Of a DNA stretch of 64,000 nucleotides, positions 1 to 8,304 are shown one piece after another. Position 1 is the first letter of the stretch. Every line of letters begins with the position of its first letter. The stretch is from Nitrospina sp. (GTDB lineage Bacteria > Nitrospinota > Nitrospinia > Nitrospinales > VA-1). Where the stretch lies: assembly GCA_018697205.1 (NCBI GenBank), contig JABHTG010000057.1, positions 1 through 64,000 of the forward strand. Reading direction: 5' to 3'. A program made the position numbers and the translations under genes. Under the pieces are notes generated by a model. The model worked only from the letters and a program-made list of their open reading frames with translations. It had not been told where the DNA came from and ran no database searches.

Positions 1-2271
1 TATCAGGGTTGGAAGAAATAGAAAATCCGCTAATAGGGCAAAGATAATAGAAATGGTAGTCATGTATCCTAGTTGAACATTCATGCGAAATCCTGAGAAA
101 GTCAACACTAGAAACCCACACACCAAAATTATCGACGTCAGAAATAATGCGGGGCCTACCGTGTGAAATGAATAGCGTATTGATTCTTCGGTTGTCTTTC
201 CAAGTTCTACCCGTGCTCTACGAAATTTACTTAAAAAATGAACAGTATCATCCACAATAATACCAAGGGCTACTGGAGCTACAACTGAAACTGCCAACCC
301 AATTTCTCCTACTACCCATCCCCACAATCCAAAAGTCATAAACATCGGAACCAGATTAGGAACCGTACTGATTAACCCAAGTTTAAAACTGCGCAGTACC
401 GCTATAAGAATAGCGGAAATCAAAAGCAAGGCTAGCGTATTGCCAATCATCATACTATCAATATTTCTCTTGGCTATGTGCGAGAACATAATTAGAGGAC
501 TAGCACCATGTGAAGCCATTTCTGGAGGTGCATTTTCTCTTAACCACTTTTGCGCCCTTTTTTCTAAAGCAAGAGCATGCTGCGTTGAAACACTTTCAAG
601 AATAGCGGTGAAACGGGTAGACGATTTATCTATATTAATTTGGTTGTTCAGGTCTAAGCCAAAGGGTAGAGATAATTCATATAACAACAAATATTGGGCC
701 GACAGATCTCGTTCTTCAGGCAAACGGTAATAAGCATCATCGTCCCCGTGCATATTCTTGTTCAGCCGTTTCATGGTATCAGTCAAAGTACCGACGTACA
801 TAACACCCGGTTGTTTTCTGTACCATTGTGCAAACTCATCGACTTTTTTGAGATACGCAGGATTACTAACCCCTCCTGAATCACCTGCGTTTAATGAGTA
901 TTCAATCGACTCGAATCCCGTTAGGTGCTCTATGACGTAATCGTTGTCACCACGGAACTGATATCGAGTATCGAAGTATTCGTTAAACTTTTCATCAATC
1001 TGAATTTGAGGAATTTTTGCTGAGAGAACAATGATGATTATCATCATGCTCCAAAAAAGGCTATTGCGGTTATTAATAACCCAGTCACTCAATTTGTCAA
1101 TTAAGCCATTGTTTGAAGAGAAAACGACTTTCACACTGAGAGGTAAAACTGCCATTATTGCTGGCAAGAAAAATACGGAGTAAATGTAGGCTGACATCAC
1201 GCCCATTGCTACAATGTTTCCCAGGTCGCGAAAGGGAGGAGAATCACTAAAATTAAGACTGAGAAAGCCAATGGCGGTTGTGACACTGGTTATAAAAACT
1301 GGTTGGTGATTCACACGCAACGACTCTCGTATTGCCGCGTATTTTGGTTTTCCATGTTGCATTTCATTAAACAGGGTTACCAAAATATGAACACTATCTG
1401 CTACCGCAAGAGTGAGAATGATAGTAGGTGCATTGGCTGAAATTGGAGTCAATAAAATTCCCGACCAGCCAGCAAGACCCATCCCGGTTAGAATAGAAAA
1501 TCCCATGATCAGAGTAGTGGTTAAGGTCCCCCAAAATGTTTGTAGGCTGAAAGCTATAATGAACAAAACAATTCCGTACATAACCGGAATGAGTGATTTC
1601 ATATCTCCTTCACCCGCTTCGGTAAAAGCATTGTCCATTAACAAAACGCCTGTTAAGTAAATATTAATTTTTGGATATTTTTTCTCGAATCGGTCTCGTA
1701 TTTCACGAGCAAATGCAACCACCTCCGGTGTTTCGGTAACGGTCTTTTGCGGACGGTTAATTGTGATGTTGACACCAGTGATATTTGATTTGTGAGTTAT
1801 AAGTCGGTTTAGCAGGAGCGGCTCTGTAAGAGCAACTCCCTTAACTTTTTCTAACTGTTCGTCTGTGAATGATCCTGCATTTTCTACAAGATCTTGAACA
1901 ACCAAATCATCTCCATCAGCCCATGTATATTGAAAGTTGGTTACCGAATCGACTCTAATTGAATAGGGGATTTTCCATGATGCCTGAGTGATTTCTTCTA
2001 TAACAGACAACGTCTCACGTGAAAAAATATTGCCATCTTTAGGCTCAATAGCGAACATTACATTATCATTCTTGGTGTAGGTATTCTGTAATGTTTCGAA
2101 GGCAACAAGTTGAGGATTATCCTTACTAAAAAACACACGATAGTCTGTAGAAAAACCTAAAAAACGCACCCCTGATGTTGCAACAAACATAAGCCCTAAT
2201 GTAAATAGGATGATCCACCAACGAAATCGAATCACCCAACCGCCAAATTCATTTTTAAAATCTGTGCTCAT
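1..2271 (-). CDS. RND/MMPL-family exporter, 3' end beyond window
   Basis: Inner-membrane transporter of the RND superfamily (MMPL/HAE3-like), probably exporting a lipid or hydrophobic compound with the proton motive force. 757 codons are open from the ATG to the window edge with no stop, so the C-terminus is missing. It shows the doubled RND plan: a membrane segment near residues 15-40, a large periplasmic loop, a helix bundle containing ADSVHIL, then a second loop and a second bundle containing IVDDTVHFLSKF, the acidic intramembrane motif typical of HAE3 proteins. The ATG overlaps the stop of the upstream CDGSH gene by 4 bp (ATGA), so the two are translationally coupled. A TetR gene is first in the same direction. 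No membrane-fusion or outer-membrane partner is seen. The substrate is unknown. Confidence 0.85.
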   Translation of the reverse strand, partial: MSTDFKNEFGGWVIRFRWWIILFTLGLMFVATSGVRFLGFSTDYRVFFSKDNPQLVAFETLQNTYTKNDNVMFAIEPKDGNIFSRETLSVIEEITQASWKIPYSIRVDSVTNFQYTWADGDDLVVQDLVENAGSFTDEQLEKVKGVALTEPLLLNRLITHKSNITGVNITINRPQKTVTETPEVVAFAREIRDRFEKKYPKINIYLTGVLLMDNAFTEAGEGDMKSLIPVMYGIVLFIIAFSLQTFWGTLTTTLIMGFSILTGMGLAGWSGILLTPISANAPTIILTLAVADSVHILVTLFNEMQHGKPKYAAIRESLRVNHQPVFITSVTTAIGFLSLNFSDSPPFRDLGNIVAMGVMSAYIYSVFFLPAIMAVLPLSVKVVFSSNNGLIDKLSDWVINNRNSLFWSMMIIIIVLSAKIPQIQIDEKFNEYFDTRYQFRGDNDYVIEHLTGFESIEYSLNAGDSGGVSNPAYLKKVDEFAQWYRKQPGVMYVGTLTDTMKRLNKNMHGDDDAYYRLPEERDLSAQYLLLYELSLPFGLDLNNQINIDKSSTRFTAILESVSTQHALALEKRAQKWLRENAPPEMASHGASPLIMFSHIAKRNIDSMMIGNTLALLLISAILIAVLRSFKLGLISTVPNLVPMFMTFGLWGWVVGEIGLAVSVVAPVALGIIVDDTVHFLSKFRRARVELGKTTEESIRYSFHTVGPALFLTSIILVCGFLVLTFSGFRMNVQLGYMTTISIIFALLADFLFLPTLI

Positions 2272-2498
2272 AGTTTTGTGTGAGCACCATCACAAAAAGG
2301 AAGTTTACTGGATTGGCTACAATCACAAATAGCCATTCTTTTAGCCTCAGTGACTTCAAATTCTTTAGGAAATTTGCCCGTATTATGTTTTTCATGAGAG
2401 CCATCACAGTAAGGTTTTTTAGAAGACTCCCCACAAACACAGTAAAATTTTTTTCCTGGGGTTTCATCTACAAAGTTAGGGTTATTTTCATATGGCAT
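2268..2498 (-). CDS. CDGSH iron-sulfur protein (tandem domains)
   Basis: Small soluble 76-residue protein with two CDGSH-type [2Fe-2S] sites, each with the 3-Cys/1-His ligand pattern: CVCGESSKKPYCDGSH near residues 20-35 and CDCSQSSKLPFCDGAH near 57-72. Tandem bacterial CDGSH proteins of this size are known redox or Fe-S proteins of unclear role. It lies between a TetR gene and an RND exporter and overlaps the exporter start by 4 bp. A redox or sensing accessory for that operon is possible but is inference. Confidence 0.9.
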   Translation of the reverse strand: MPYENNPNFVDETPGKKFYCVCGESSKKPYCDGSHEKHNTGKFPKEFEVTEAKRMAICDCSQSSKLPFCDGAHTKL

Positions 2499-2571
2499 AT
2501 TCTTTATTCCTTAAATTAACAATCGCTTTTAAAAAGTAATGATTTTAAATTTTTTCGTTTTAAAAACTTTC

Positions 2572-3189
2572 TTATTTCAGGCCTCTAATCAATATATTGA
2601 CTACGCCATCTGCTTCTCTCCTCAATTCTTCTAATTTACTAGCTTCCATATACCTTGGGGAGAAAAATTTTGTTAAAGCAGTTTGAATCCATATTGACGT
2701 TTCGAGCACATCTGAAATATTGAAATCGCCAGAATATTTTCCCTGGAAGAGGATTTCCGATATTAGTAATTTTTCCTGTTCCATATATTCCTTTACAATA
2801 GCCCAACGTTCACGGGAAATAAAATCTACTAATTCCATCAGTGCAGGTTGTTCTGAAAAATTATAGTGCATGTAGTTGAGCACTTCCAAAACTGCTACTT
2901 TTAGTTTTTCATTGGGGTTCAATTTTTTGTTATTAATAGTTTTTTGAACTAATTCAAGTCTCTGCTTCAAAATTCGACTGCCGCAATCAGCGCAGATATC
3001 CTTCTTGCTTTTAAAGCAACGGTAAAGATTTCCCGATGACATTTCACAATCCTTGGCTATTTCAGCCATAGTGGTTTTGCCATACCCGTACCGACCAAAG
3101 CGCAAAAAAGCCTTATCCAAAATGACCTGCCTAATGCTCTCTTGAGGTTTTTTTAAAGTTTTATTATCAGTTTTTTTAGCTGTGGTCAT
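2572..3189 (-). CDS. TetR/AcrR-family transcriptional regulator
   Basis: DNA-binding repressor-type protein of about 205 residues. The N-terminal TetR helix-turn-helix is plain (ILDKAFLRFGRYGYGKTTMAEIAKDCEMSSGNLYRCFKSK, split here by its core AEIAKDCEMSSGNLY); the all-helical C-terminal half is the ligand domain. I prefer the ATG at 3189 to an in-frame TTG at 3213, because the extra residues lie inside a perfect palindrome at 3190-3220 that looks like its own operator. It is first in a minus-strand series with the CDGSH and RND genes, so it probably autoregulates and controls the exporter. The inducer is unknown. Confidence 0.88.
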   Translation of the reverse strand: MTTAKKTDNKTLKKPQESIRQVILDKAFLRFGRYGYGKTTMAEIAKDCEMSSGNLYRCFKSKKDICADCGSRILKQRLELVQKTINNKKLNPNEKLKVAVLEVLNYMHYNFSEQPALMELVDFISRERWAIVKEYMEQEKLLISEILFQGKYSGDFNISDVLETSIWIQTALTKFFSPRYMEASKLEELRREADGVVNILIRGLK

Positions 3190-3220
3190 GTAAATATTTA
3201 ACAAAATATTCAATATTTAC
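3190..3220. promoter_or_regulatory. Palindromic candidate TetR operator
   Basis: GTAAATATT (3190-3198) and AATATTTAC (3212-3220) form perfect 9-bp inverted arms with a 13-bp spacer, directly abutting the TetR ATG. The position fits autoregulation by the adjacent TetR protein. AT-rich sequence makes palindromes commoner by chance, but the 9/9 match and the location support it. Confidence 0.55.
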
Positions 3221-3332
3221 CAACAAAATAATACGGTCGTCCTTGTAGTTTCAAGGTAATTAGGCAAAAAATCGTTTTGTTTGGATAAGGTTAAATGGAT
3301 CTATGTGGCGTAAACCATGACGTTTTCTAATT

Positions 3333-3515
3333 TCAAAATCTAATTCGGTTTATAATACCAATAACATCTTGAAGTCTTGGTATAGTTTGTAGCCCACCGT
3401 TGTAGGGGAACAGACCATCAAACTCTTTTTGTTCAATTTCTAAAAAAATTTTTTAAAGACCTTCAGCAAAAGATATATCAGACTCATTTAAGTTAAAAGG
3501 GTATCTTGACCTCCT
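3333..3515 (-). pseudogene. Possible decayed coding remnant
   Basis: In the 530-bp gap between the TetR gene and the histidine kinase, one minus-strand frame reads as protein-like sequence for about 60 codons (containing NLNESDISFAEGL, then IEQKEFDGLFPYNGG and LQDVIGIINRI). It is broken by one in-frame TAA and has no plausible start codon. I do not recognise the family. The rest of the gap (3221-3332 and 3516-3748) shows nothing I can name; it must hold the kinase promoter. Confidence 0.2.
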
Positions 3516-3748
3516 TCATAGAAATTTTGCTACCATTGTCAATATTTCAAATAAACATTTAAAGCTTTAATGATTAGAGCTTTTTCTGGATTTTAAGCAA
3601 ATAAAATATTTACAGTAAGAGCGCAAAGGTTAAGATCTTCACTTTAGAGTAATATCTAAGTATTTAAATATACATTTTTTTTAGATTAGCAAGTCTGTCA
3701 GGCATAAATATATGCAAGAATATTTACAACTAATAGCTAAGAAGAAAT

Positions 3749-5347
3749 ATGACCTATCCCAGAAAAAATAAAAATTTTATATTCTTCTTATTCGCATTAG
3801 CAGTAGCTTCAGGACTATTATTATTGGATATCTCTGTTCCTCTTGGAGTTGCCGATGGCATCCTTTATATAGCCCTAGTTCTGATAGCTTTTTTTACAAA
3901 AAATAAAAATTTTATATACGTCAGCGCTGCAACAGGAACGTTGCTAACGATTGCTGGCTTTTTTATATCTCCACCTGGAGGCGAACTTTGGCATGTTATC
4001 GCAAACCGATCCCTTACAGTATTAGCTATCTGGGTGATTGCTATACTTTGCCTTTCGCAATGCGGTCATTCTGAAAAAATGGAAGAGGTTCGCAATAACC
4101 TTGAAAAAAGTGTCCAGCAGCGAACAGCAGATCTTAATAAATCAAAAGCCGAGTTGGAAAGAGAATCAGCCTATGTCCAACTTCATAAAGATGTCGCTAT
4201 TGCAGCAAATGAAACTATAGGGCTGAAAGATACTCTAAAAATATGTCTTGAAAAAATCTGCGCTCATGCAAACTGGCCCATTGGTCACGTGTATTTACTT
4301 CAAAGTCAAACCTCAAACTGGCTAGAGACTGCGAAGGTATGGTTTGTAGAAAACCCTGGCCGTTTTGATACTTTTCAAAAAATTTCCGAAACAACTCTAT
4401 TCGGGCCAGGCATGGGTCTTCCTGGCCGTGTCCTCCTAAGTAAAAAACCTGAGTGGATTATAGATGTCACACAAGACACCAACTTTCCAAGAGCAAAACA
4501 AGCAGAAAACATAGGAGTCAAAGCGGGGTTCGCATTTCCCTTATTAATAGGCAAACAAGTAGTAGGAGTTATGGAGTTTTTTTCTGCTGAAGTTGCCGAA
4601 CCAAATAGAGACTTGATGAAAGTTATGGCGGAGGTCGGAATCCAGCTCGGTCGAGCTGTCGAACGGCAGTGGGCAGAAGATGACATTCATAATTCCAACG
4701 AACGGCTACGTAAACTATACCAAAGACTAGAAATGATTCGAGAAGAGGAGCGTACGCGTATTGCACGGGAAGTGCACGATGAATTAGCACAAATTTTGAG
4801 CACACTCAAACTAGAACTTTCTCTACTTGATAAAAAAATGGTCGGCGATAAAGCATCCTTTCGAAATGACACACAAATGATGCTAGCACTTATAAATAAC
4901 ACGATCCAAACAGTAAAAAGGATCGCCATGGACTTACGACCACCAATACTCGATGATCTAGGTCTCCATGAAGCTATTGAGTGGCAGGGACATGAATTTG
5001 AAAAACGCACAGGCATTCACTTCGAATTTGAAATTTCCTTTGGTAATGTAGAGTTGGATATGGAGCGGTCTACTGCCATTTTTAGAATTTTTCAAGAAAC
5101 TTTAACGAATATACTGCGACATGCTAAAGCCAAAAATATTAATGTTCGCATGCAAGAAAAAAATGGTATGGTTACCGTAGAAATTCAAGATGACGGTATT
5201 GGGATCACCCTAGATCAAGTTTCTGACAGCAAGTCATTAGGACTGCTTGGCATGAGGGAAAGAGCTGGCGCTTGGAAAGGTGATGTGCAAATACAGGGAG
5301 CGCAAAATCAAGGGACAACTGTAACTATAAATATTCAACGAAATTAA
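3749..5347 (+). CDS. NarL-type sensor histidine kinase with GAF domain
   Basis: Membrane histidine kinase of 532 residues, first gene of a two-component pair. Residues about 10-104 hold four hydrophobic segments, followed by a coiled-coil linker (about 105-145) and a GAF-like sensor domain (about 150-305). The HisKA_3 dimerisation domain carries the phosphoacceptor His343 in REVHDELAQ. The ATPase domain has the N-box around Asn454 (TLTNILRHAKA), the G1 box DDGIGI (481-486) and a GLLGMRERA G2 box (498-506). The stop is 4 bp before the response regulator. The signal is unknown; with almost no periplasmic loop, sensing is probably in the membrane or by the GAF domain. Confidence 0.92.
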   Translation: MTYPRKNKNFIFFLFALAVASGLLLLDISVPLGVADGILYIALVLIAFFTKNKNFIYVSAATGTLLTIAGFFISPPGGELWHVIANRSLTVLAIWVIAILCLSQCGHSEKMEEVRNNLEKSVQQRTADLNKSKAELERESAYVQLHKDVAIAANETIGLKDTLKICLEKICAHANWPIGHVYLLQSQTSNWLETAKVWFVENPGRFDTFQKISETTLFGPGMGLPGRVLLSKKPEWIIDVTQDTNFPRAKQAENIGVKAGFAFPLLIGKQVVGVMEFFSAEVAEPNRDLMKVMAEVGIQLGRAVERQWAEDDIHNSNERLRKLYQRLEMIREEERTRIAREVHDELAQILSTLKLELSLLDKKMVGDKASFRNDTQMMLALINNTIQTVKRIAMDLRPPILDDLGLHEAIEWQGHEFEKRTGIHFEFEISFGNVELDMERSTAIFRIFQETLTNILRHAKAKNINVRMQEKNGMVTVEIQDDGIGITLDQVSDSKSLGLLGMRERAGAWKGDVQIQGAQNQGTTVTINIQRN

Positions 5348-5351
5348 AGTT

Positions 5352-5999
5352 ATGAATGCAACCGAAAGTAAAACAATAAAAATAATTATAGCAGATGACC
5401 ACCCCCTATTTAGACGTGGACTAAAGCATGCCTTAGAGGAAACCAACGATATCGAAGTAATTGGTGAATCCAGTAACGGGGATGATCTGATTGGCCTTAT
5501 CAAAAATTTAAAACCCTGTATAATTCTATTAGATATAGCTATGCCAGGAAAGAGCGGTCTCGATTTATTAAAACAGCTGAAAAATGACCACCCAAAACTT
5601 CCTGTGCTAATTCTCAGCGTTTATCCTGAAGAACAATATGCAGTTAGATTTCTTAAGGCAGGAGCATCAGGCTACCTTACCAAAGAGAGTGCCGCTGAAA
5701 AATTAGCTGAAGCAATTCGGAAAATAGCTGGTGGAGGTAAATATGCTAGTACTGAAATCATAGAAAAACTTGCATTTGACTTTTCTAACTCTGAAAAACC
5801 ACCTCATGAAACATTATCTGATCGTGAATATCAGGTATTTGGAATGATTGCTATTGGCAAATCCCTCACAGAGATTGGGACTGAACTTTCTCTAAGTGTA
5901 AAAACAATCAGCACGCATAGAACTCGTATCCTCGAAAAAATGAAGATGAAAAAAAATGCAGAGCTCATTCATTATGCAATCACTCGAAGCCTTCTTTAA
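5352..5999 (+). CDS. NarL/FixJ-family response regulator
   Basis: Cytoplasmic response regulator of 215 residues, partner of the histidine kinase 4 bp upstream. The receiver domain has the acidic pair Asp15-Asp16, phosphoacceptor Asp61 (LLDIAMPG), switch Ser89 and Lys111. A LuxR-type helix-turn-helix follows from about residue 150 (LSDREYQVFGMIAIGKS, then LSVKTISTHRTRI). Phosphorylation should control dimerisation and DNA binding. No output gene is obvious: the next intact gene is 950 bp away. Confidence 0.94.
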   Translation: MNATESKTIKIIIADDHPLFRRGLKHALEETNDIEVIGESSNGDDLIGLIKNLKPCIILLDIAMPGKSGLDLLKQLKNDHPKLPVLILSVYPEEQYAVRFLKAGASGYLTKESAAEKLAEAIRKIAGGGKYASTEIIEKLAFDFSNSEKPPHETLSDREYQVFGMIAIGKSLTEIGTELSLSVKTISTHRTRILEKMKMKKNAELIHYAITRSLL

Positions 6000-6279
6000 A
6001 AATATAGCACCACTTATATTACTATTCTAAAATAAAAAGCTCCCTTCCCCTACCATCTAAAAAGCTTTCATCTTGCATATAAATAAAAAAATTTTCCCTG
6101 CCTTCTATAAAAAACTAAGAAAACACCTACAAACAATCAGCTTAATGCTTATTTTTTTTTCAGCAATCCACTGATACCCATAAGTTGGTCAATCCTCTAG
6201 ACTTACCACGTATTTTAGAAAAACATATTGATCCAACAATTTTTAAATTTACCTAAAGAAATATCGTTAGGATTTAGCT
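6000..6279. other. Intergenic stretch without recognisable features
   Basis: AT-rich sequence after the response regulator. I see no open reading frame with coding character on either strand, no tRNA and no convincing terminator stem. It leads into a tiny possible ORF and then a decayed gene. Confidence 0.4.
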
Positions 6280-6348
6280 ATGTGGAAAAATAAAACATTC
6301 CAAATATTTTTTTTATTACTACTCAATGCTTATATTTGGTTTGGATAA
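6280..6348 (+). CDS. Possible 22-residue membrane peptide
   Basis: An ATG preceded by an AGGA-like ribosome site (TTAGGATTTAGCT) opens a 22-codon frame: two Lys near the start, then a strongly hydrophobic run (IFFLLLLNAYIWF) and a stop. The shape fits a tiny single-pass membrane peptide. At this length in AT-rich DNA chance is a serious alternative. Confidence 0.2.
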   Translation: MWKNKTFQIFFLLLLNAYIWFG

Positions 6349-6451
6349 ATATTATTTTTATGTTTTTGAATTCAGGCAACCTGACAAATTATTTATAAGC
6401 AAAAGCGCATAAGTTAAAGCAATTTAAAGAAGCCCTTACAATAAAAAATAA

Positions 6452-6845
6452 TCATGGCAAGCATTATTCAGGCAAAGCGCCCTTTGTGACTACTGCTTTT
6501 TATTACTGTTTTTTTTAATAGTTTTTAAAGGTAAGTCCTCATCTACAAGCAAGATAATATATTTAAACTCCTCAGGGAGTCAGTTAGAAAAAATTTTTAT
6601 TTCCACAGGTGCGAAAGTTGAATTAAGTAATGATTCTGAAACAACATTTCATAATTTCACAGTAATTCAAATTCATTCTGGGAAAAGAATGGTGTCCATA
6701 GAGAATATAAAACCAAGTGCTTCTTTATAACCTAGCCTTTGCCCGTGCTGGAACTTACATAGCATGTTACTCAAAGGAAAGTGCGAAGGGATTGGGCAAG
6801 AGGACCTGTTTACAAATTGATGTGGACGGATTTCAGTCTATATAA
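6452..6845 (+). pseudogene. Frameshifted cupredoxin-like secreted protein remnant
   Basis: Two overlapping frames together resemble a small exported cupredoxin. The first (6452-6730) has a hydrophobic export-like segment (CFLLLFFLIVFKG), then beta-strand-like sequence with TGAKVELSND and FHNFTVIQ, recalling the strand that carries the first copper His. The second frame (about 6711-6845) continues with FARAGTYIACYSKES, like the AGTYxxxC strand carrying the copper Cys. The usual downstream His and Met ligands are absent, there is no good start codon, and the frame must change near 6710-6735. I infer a decayed gene. The family match rests on two short motifs only. Confidence 0.35.
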
Positions 6846-6943
6846 CGCTGAAACATAATTTCAAAGTTGTTTAATTTAAGTAATGTAACGTGTAGTAAAT
6901 TTTTGATCCAAAACTTTATAATATAAATAAGAGGAGGAATGGG

Positions 6944-7453
6944 ATGAAAAAGATTTTCGCACTAACAGCAACATTTCTAACATGCACAGCTTTAAATGCA
7001 ACAGCAGGAACAATTAACAGTAATCAAACGGCATCTTGTACAAATGCAAAGTCTATCACTCTCGAAGTAGCAAACATTCCTTTCGAGAATAATGATGCAA
7101 ATGGTTTCACATCAAACGATCGTGGAAGCGCAAACGTAGTAGTATGGAAGTCTTCCAATTTCACCACTGTTCCCATTTCACTTGGCGCAAAAGGCGACAA
7201 TAATGCTGCTCAACGTGGACAGGGCAAATTAACAAAATTTAAATGTAAAGATACAACACAGTGTGTTCCTGGAGCTATAGACAACATTTCTGCTGGCGTT
7301 GGCGAACATTTTTACGGTAATATCCCAGGAAAAAATAAAGTTGTACTGACTTCCCAACCGGAGTTTAGCCGTGGTGACTCTATTGGTGACATCAGTGGCC
7401 TAGTTAAAATCACAAATAGCGGTTCTAATCCAGTTACAGTTACATGTGGTTAG
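6944..7453 (+). CDS. Secreted protein of unknown function
   Basis: 169-residue exported protein. A clear Sec signal (MKKIFALTATFLTCTALNATAG) is predicted to be cleaved near residue 22, leaving a polar, Asn/Ser/Gly-rich domain with four Cys that could form disulfides. Translation signals are strong: GAGGAGG at 6931-6937 before the ATG, and a TATAAT hexamer at 6917-6922. A strong intrinsic terminator follows, so it is a single-gene unit. The good promoter, RBS and terminator suggest high expression. I do not recognise the family. Confidence 0.8.
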   Translation: MKKIFALTATFLTCTALNATAGTINSNQTASCTNAKSITLEVANIPFENNDANGFTSNDRGSANVVVWKSSNFTTVPISLGAKGDNNAAQRGQGKLTKFKCKDTTQCVPGAIDNISAGVGEHFYGNIPGKNKVVLTSQPEFSRGDSIGDISGLVKITNSGSNPVTVTCG

Positions 7454-7505
7454 TTTAAACCGATAAAAAATAGTTTTTAAAAAGTTTAGTTCTTACCCCT
7501 GAAAG

Positions 7506-7539
7506 CAGCCAGCTTCTTTGAGAAGTTGGTTGTTTTTTT
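7506..7539 (+). terminator. Intrinsic terminator after the secreted-protein gene
   Basis: A 12-bp stem (arms 7506-7517 and 7521-7532, two G-U pairs) with a 3-nt loop is followed directly by seven T residues. It lies 53 bp after the stop of the secreted-protein gene. Confidence 0.85.
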
Positions 7540-7643
7540 GTATTTCCCCCAGTTAGTTTCTCTAACAACATCTCATGTCCTTAATTTTTGATTCCCAATA
7601 TGTTAGAGTGACCAACAACTCAAATATAACAAAGGAATCTAGC

Positions 7644-8171
7644 TTGAAATACTTTATCTTTATTCGCTTATTTTGTTTTGTTATTTCATCTTTTTGTTTA
7701 ATATTTTTAGATAATATACCTCTCACTTTCGCTGACCAAGTTGTTAAAAAAGGTGACAAAATATCTATTGAATATGAAGGCTCCCTTAACGATGGGACAG
7801 TGTTTGACAACTCTAAGAGTCATAACAAACCATTTCAGTTTATTGTCGGCTCAGGCCAGGTGATTCCTGGATTTGATAAAGCCGTGGTTGGGATGAAACT
7901 TATGGAAGAAAAAAAATTTACTCTTCAGCCTGCAGAAGCTTATGGTGAGAAAAACCTAAAACTCATCCATAAAGTCCTGCGCTCCGAGCTTCCTCCTGAA
8001 CCAGAACCTAAGCCAGGAATGGGGCTCATGATGGGTGGAGGGCCGAGAGGAAAACCGAGAAGAGCGATGATCACAGAAGTCACAAAAAAACATATTGTCA
8101 TAGATATGAACCACCTCTTGGCAGGTAAAGCCCTAACTTTTTCTATTAAATTGATAAAAATTTCAAACTGA
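7644..8171 (+). CDS. FKBP-type peptidyl-prolyl isomerase, exported
   Basis: Peptidyl-prolyl cis-trans isomerase of the FKBP/SlyD type that should assist folding in the periplasm. I chose TTG 7644: it has an AAAGGA site about 7 bp upstream and begins with a signal or membrane anchor (KYFIFIRLFCFVISSF). An in-frame ATG at 7575 has no RBS and would add 23 unlike residues. The FKBP core follows: KKGDKISIEYEGSLNDGTVF, GSGQVIPGFDKAVVGMK and PAEAYGEKN. The flap carries a Pro/Met/Gly-rich insert (PEPEPKPGMGLMMGGGPRG) and there is no His-rich SlyD tail. Confidence 0.87.
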   Translation: MKYFIFIRLFCFVISSFCLIFLDNIPLTFADQVVKKGDKISIEYEGSLNDGTVFDNSKSHNKPFQFIVGSGQVIPGFDKAVVGMKLMEEKKFTLQPAEAYGEKNLKLIHKVLRSELPPEPEPKPGMGLMMGGGPRGKPRRAMITEVTKKHIVIDMNHLLAGKALTFSIKLIKISN

Positions 8172-8304
8172 GCCTCATCACGAGAAAAACAGAATAGGCT
8201 TAAAATTTTCTGTACTTTTCTATTTATTAACAGAATATATTTTCACGTTTTTGCCTGAAGTATAAAATCTGGCAGCTCATTTACGCTACTTTGAAAACTA
8301 AATT

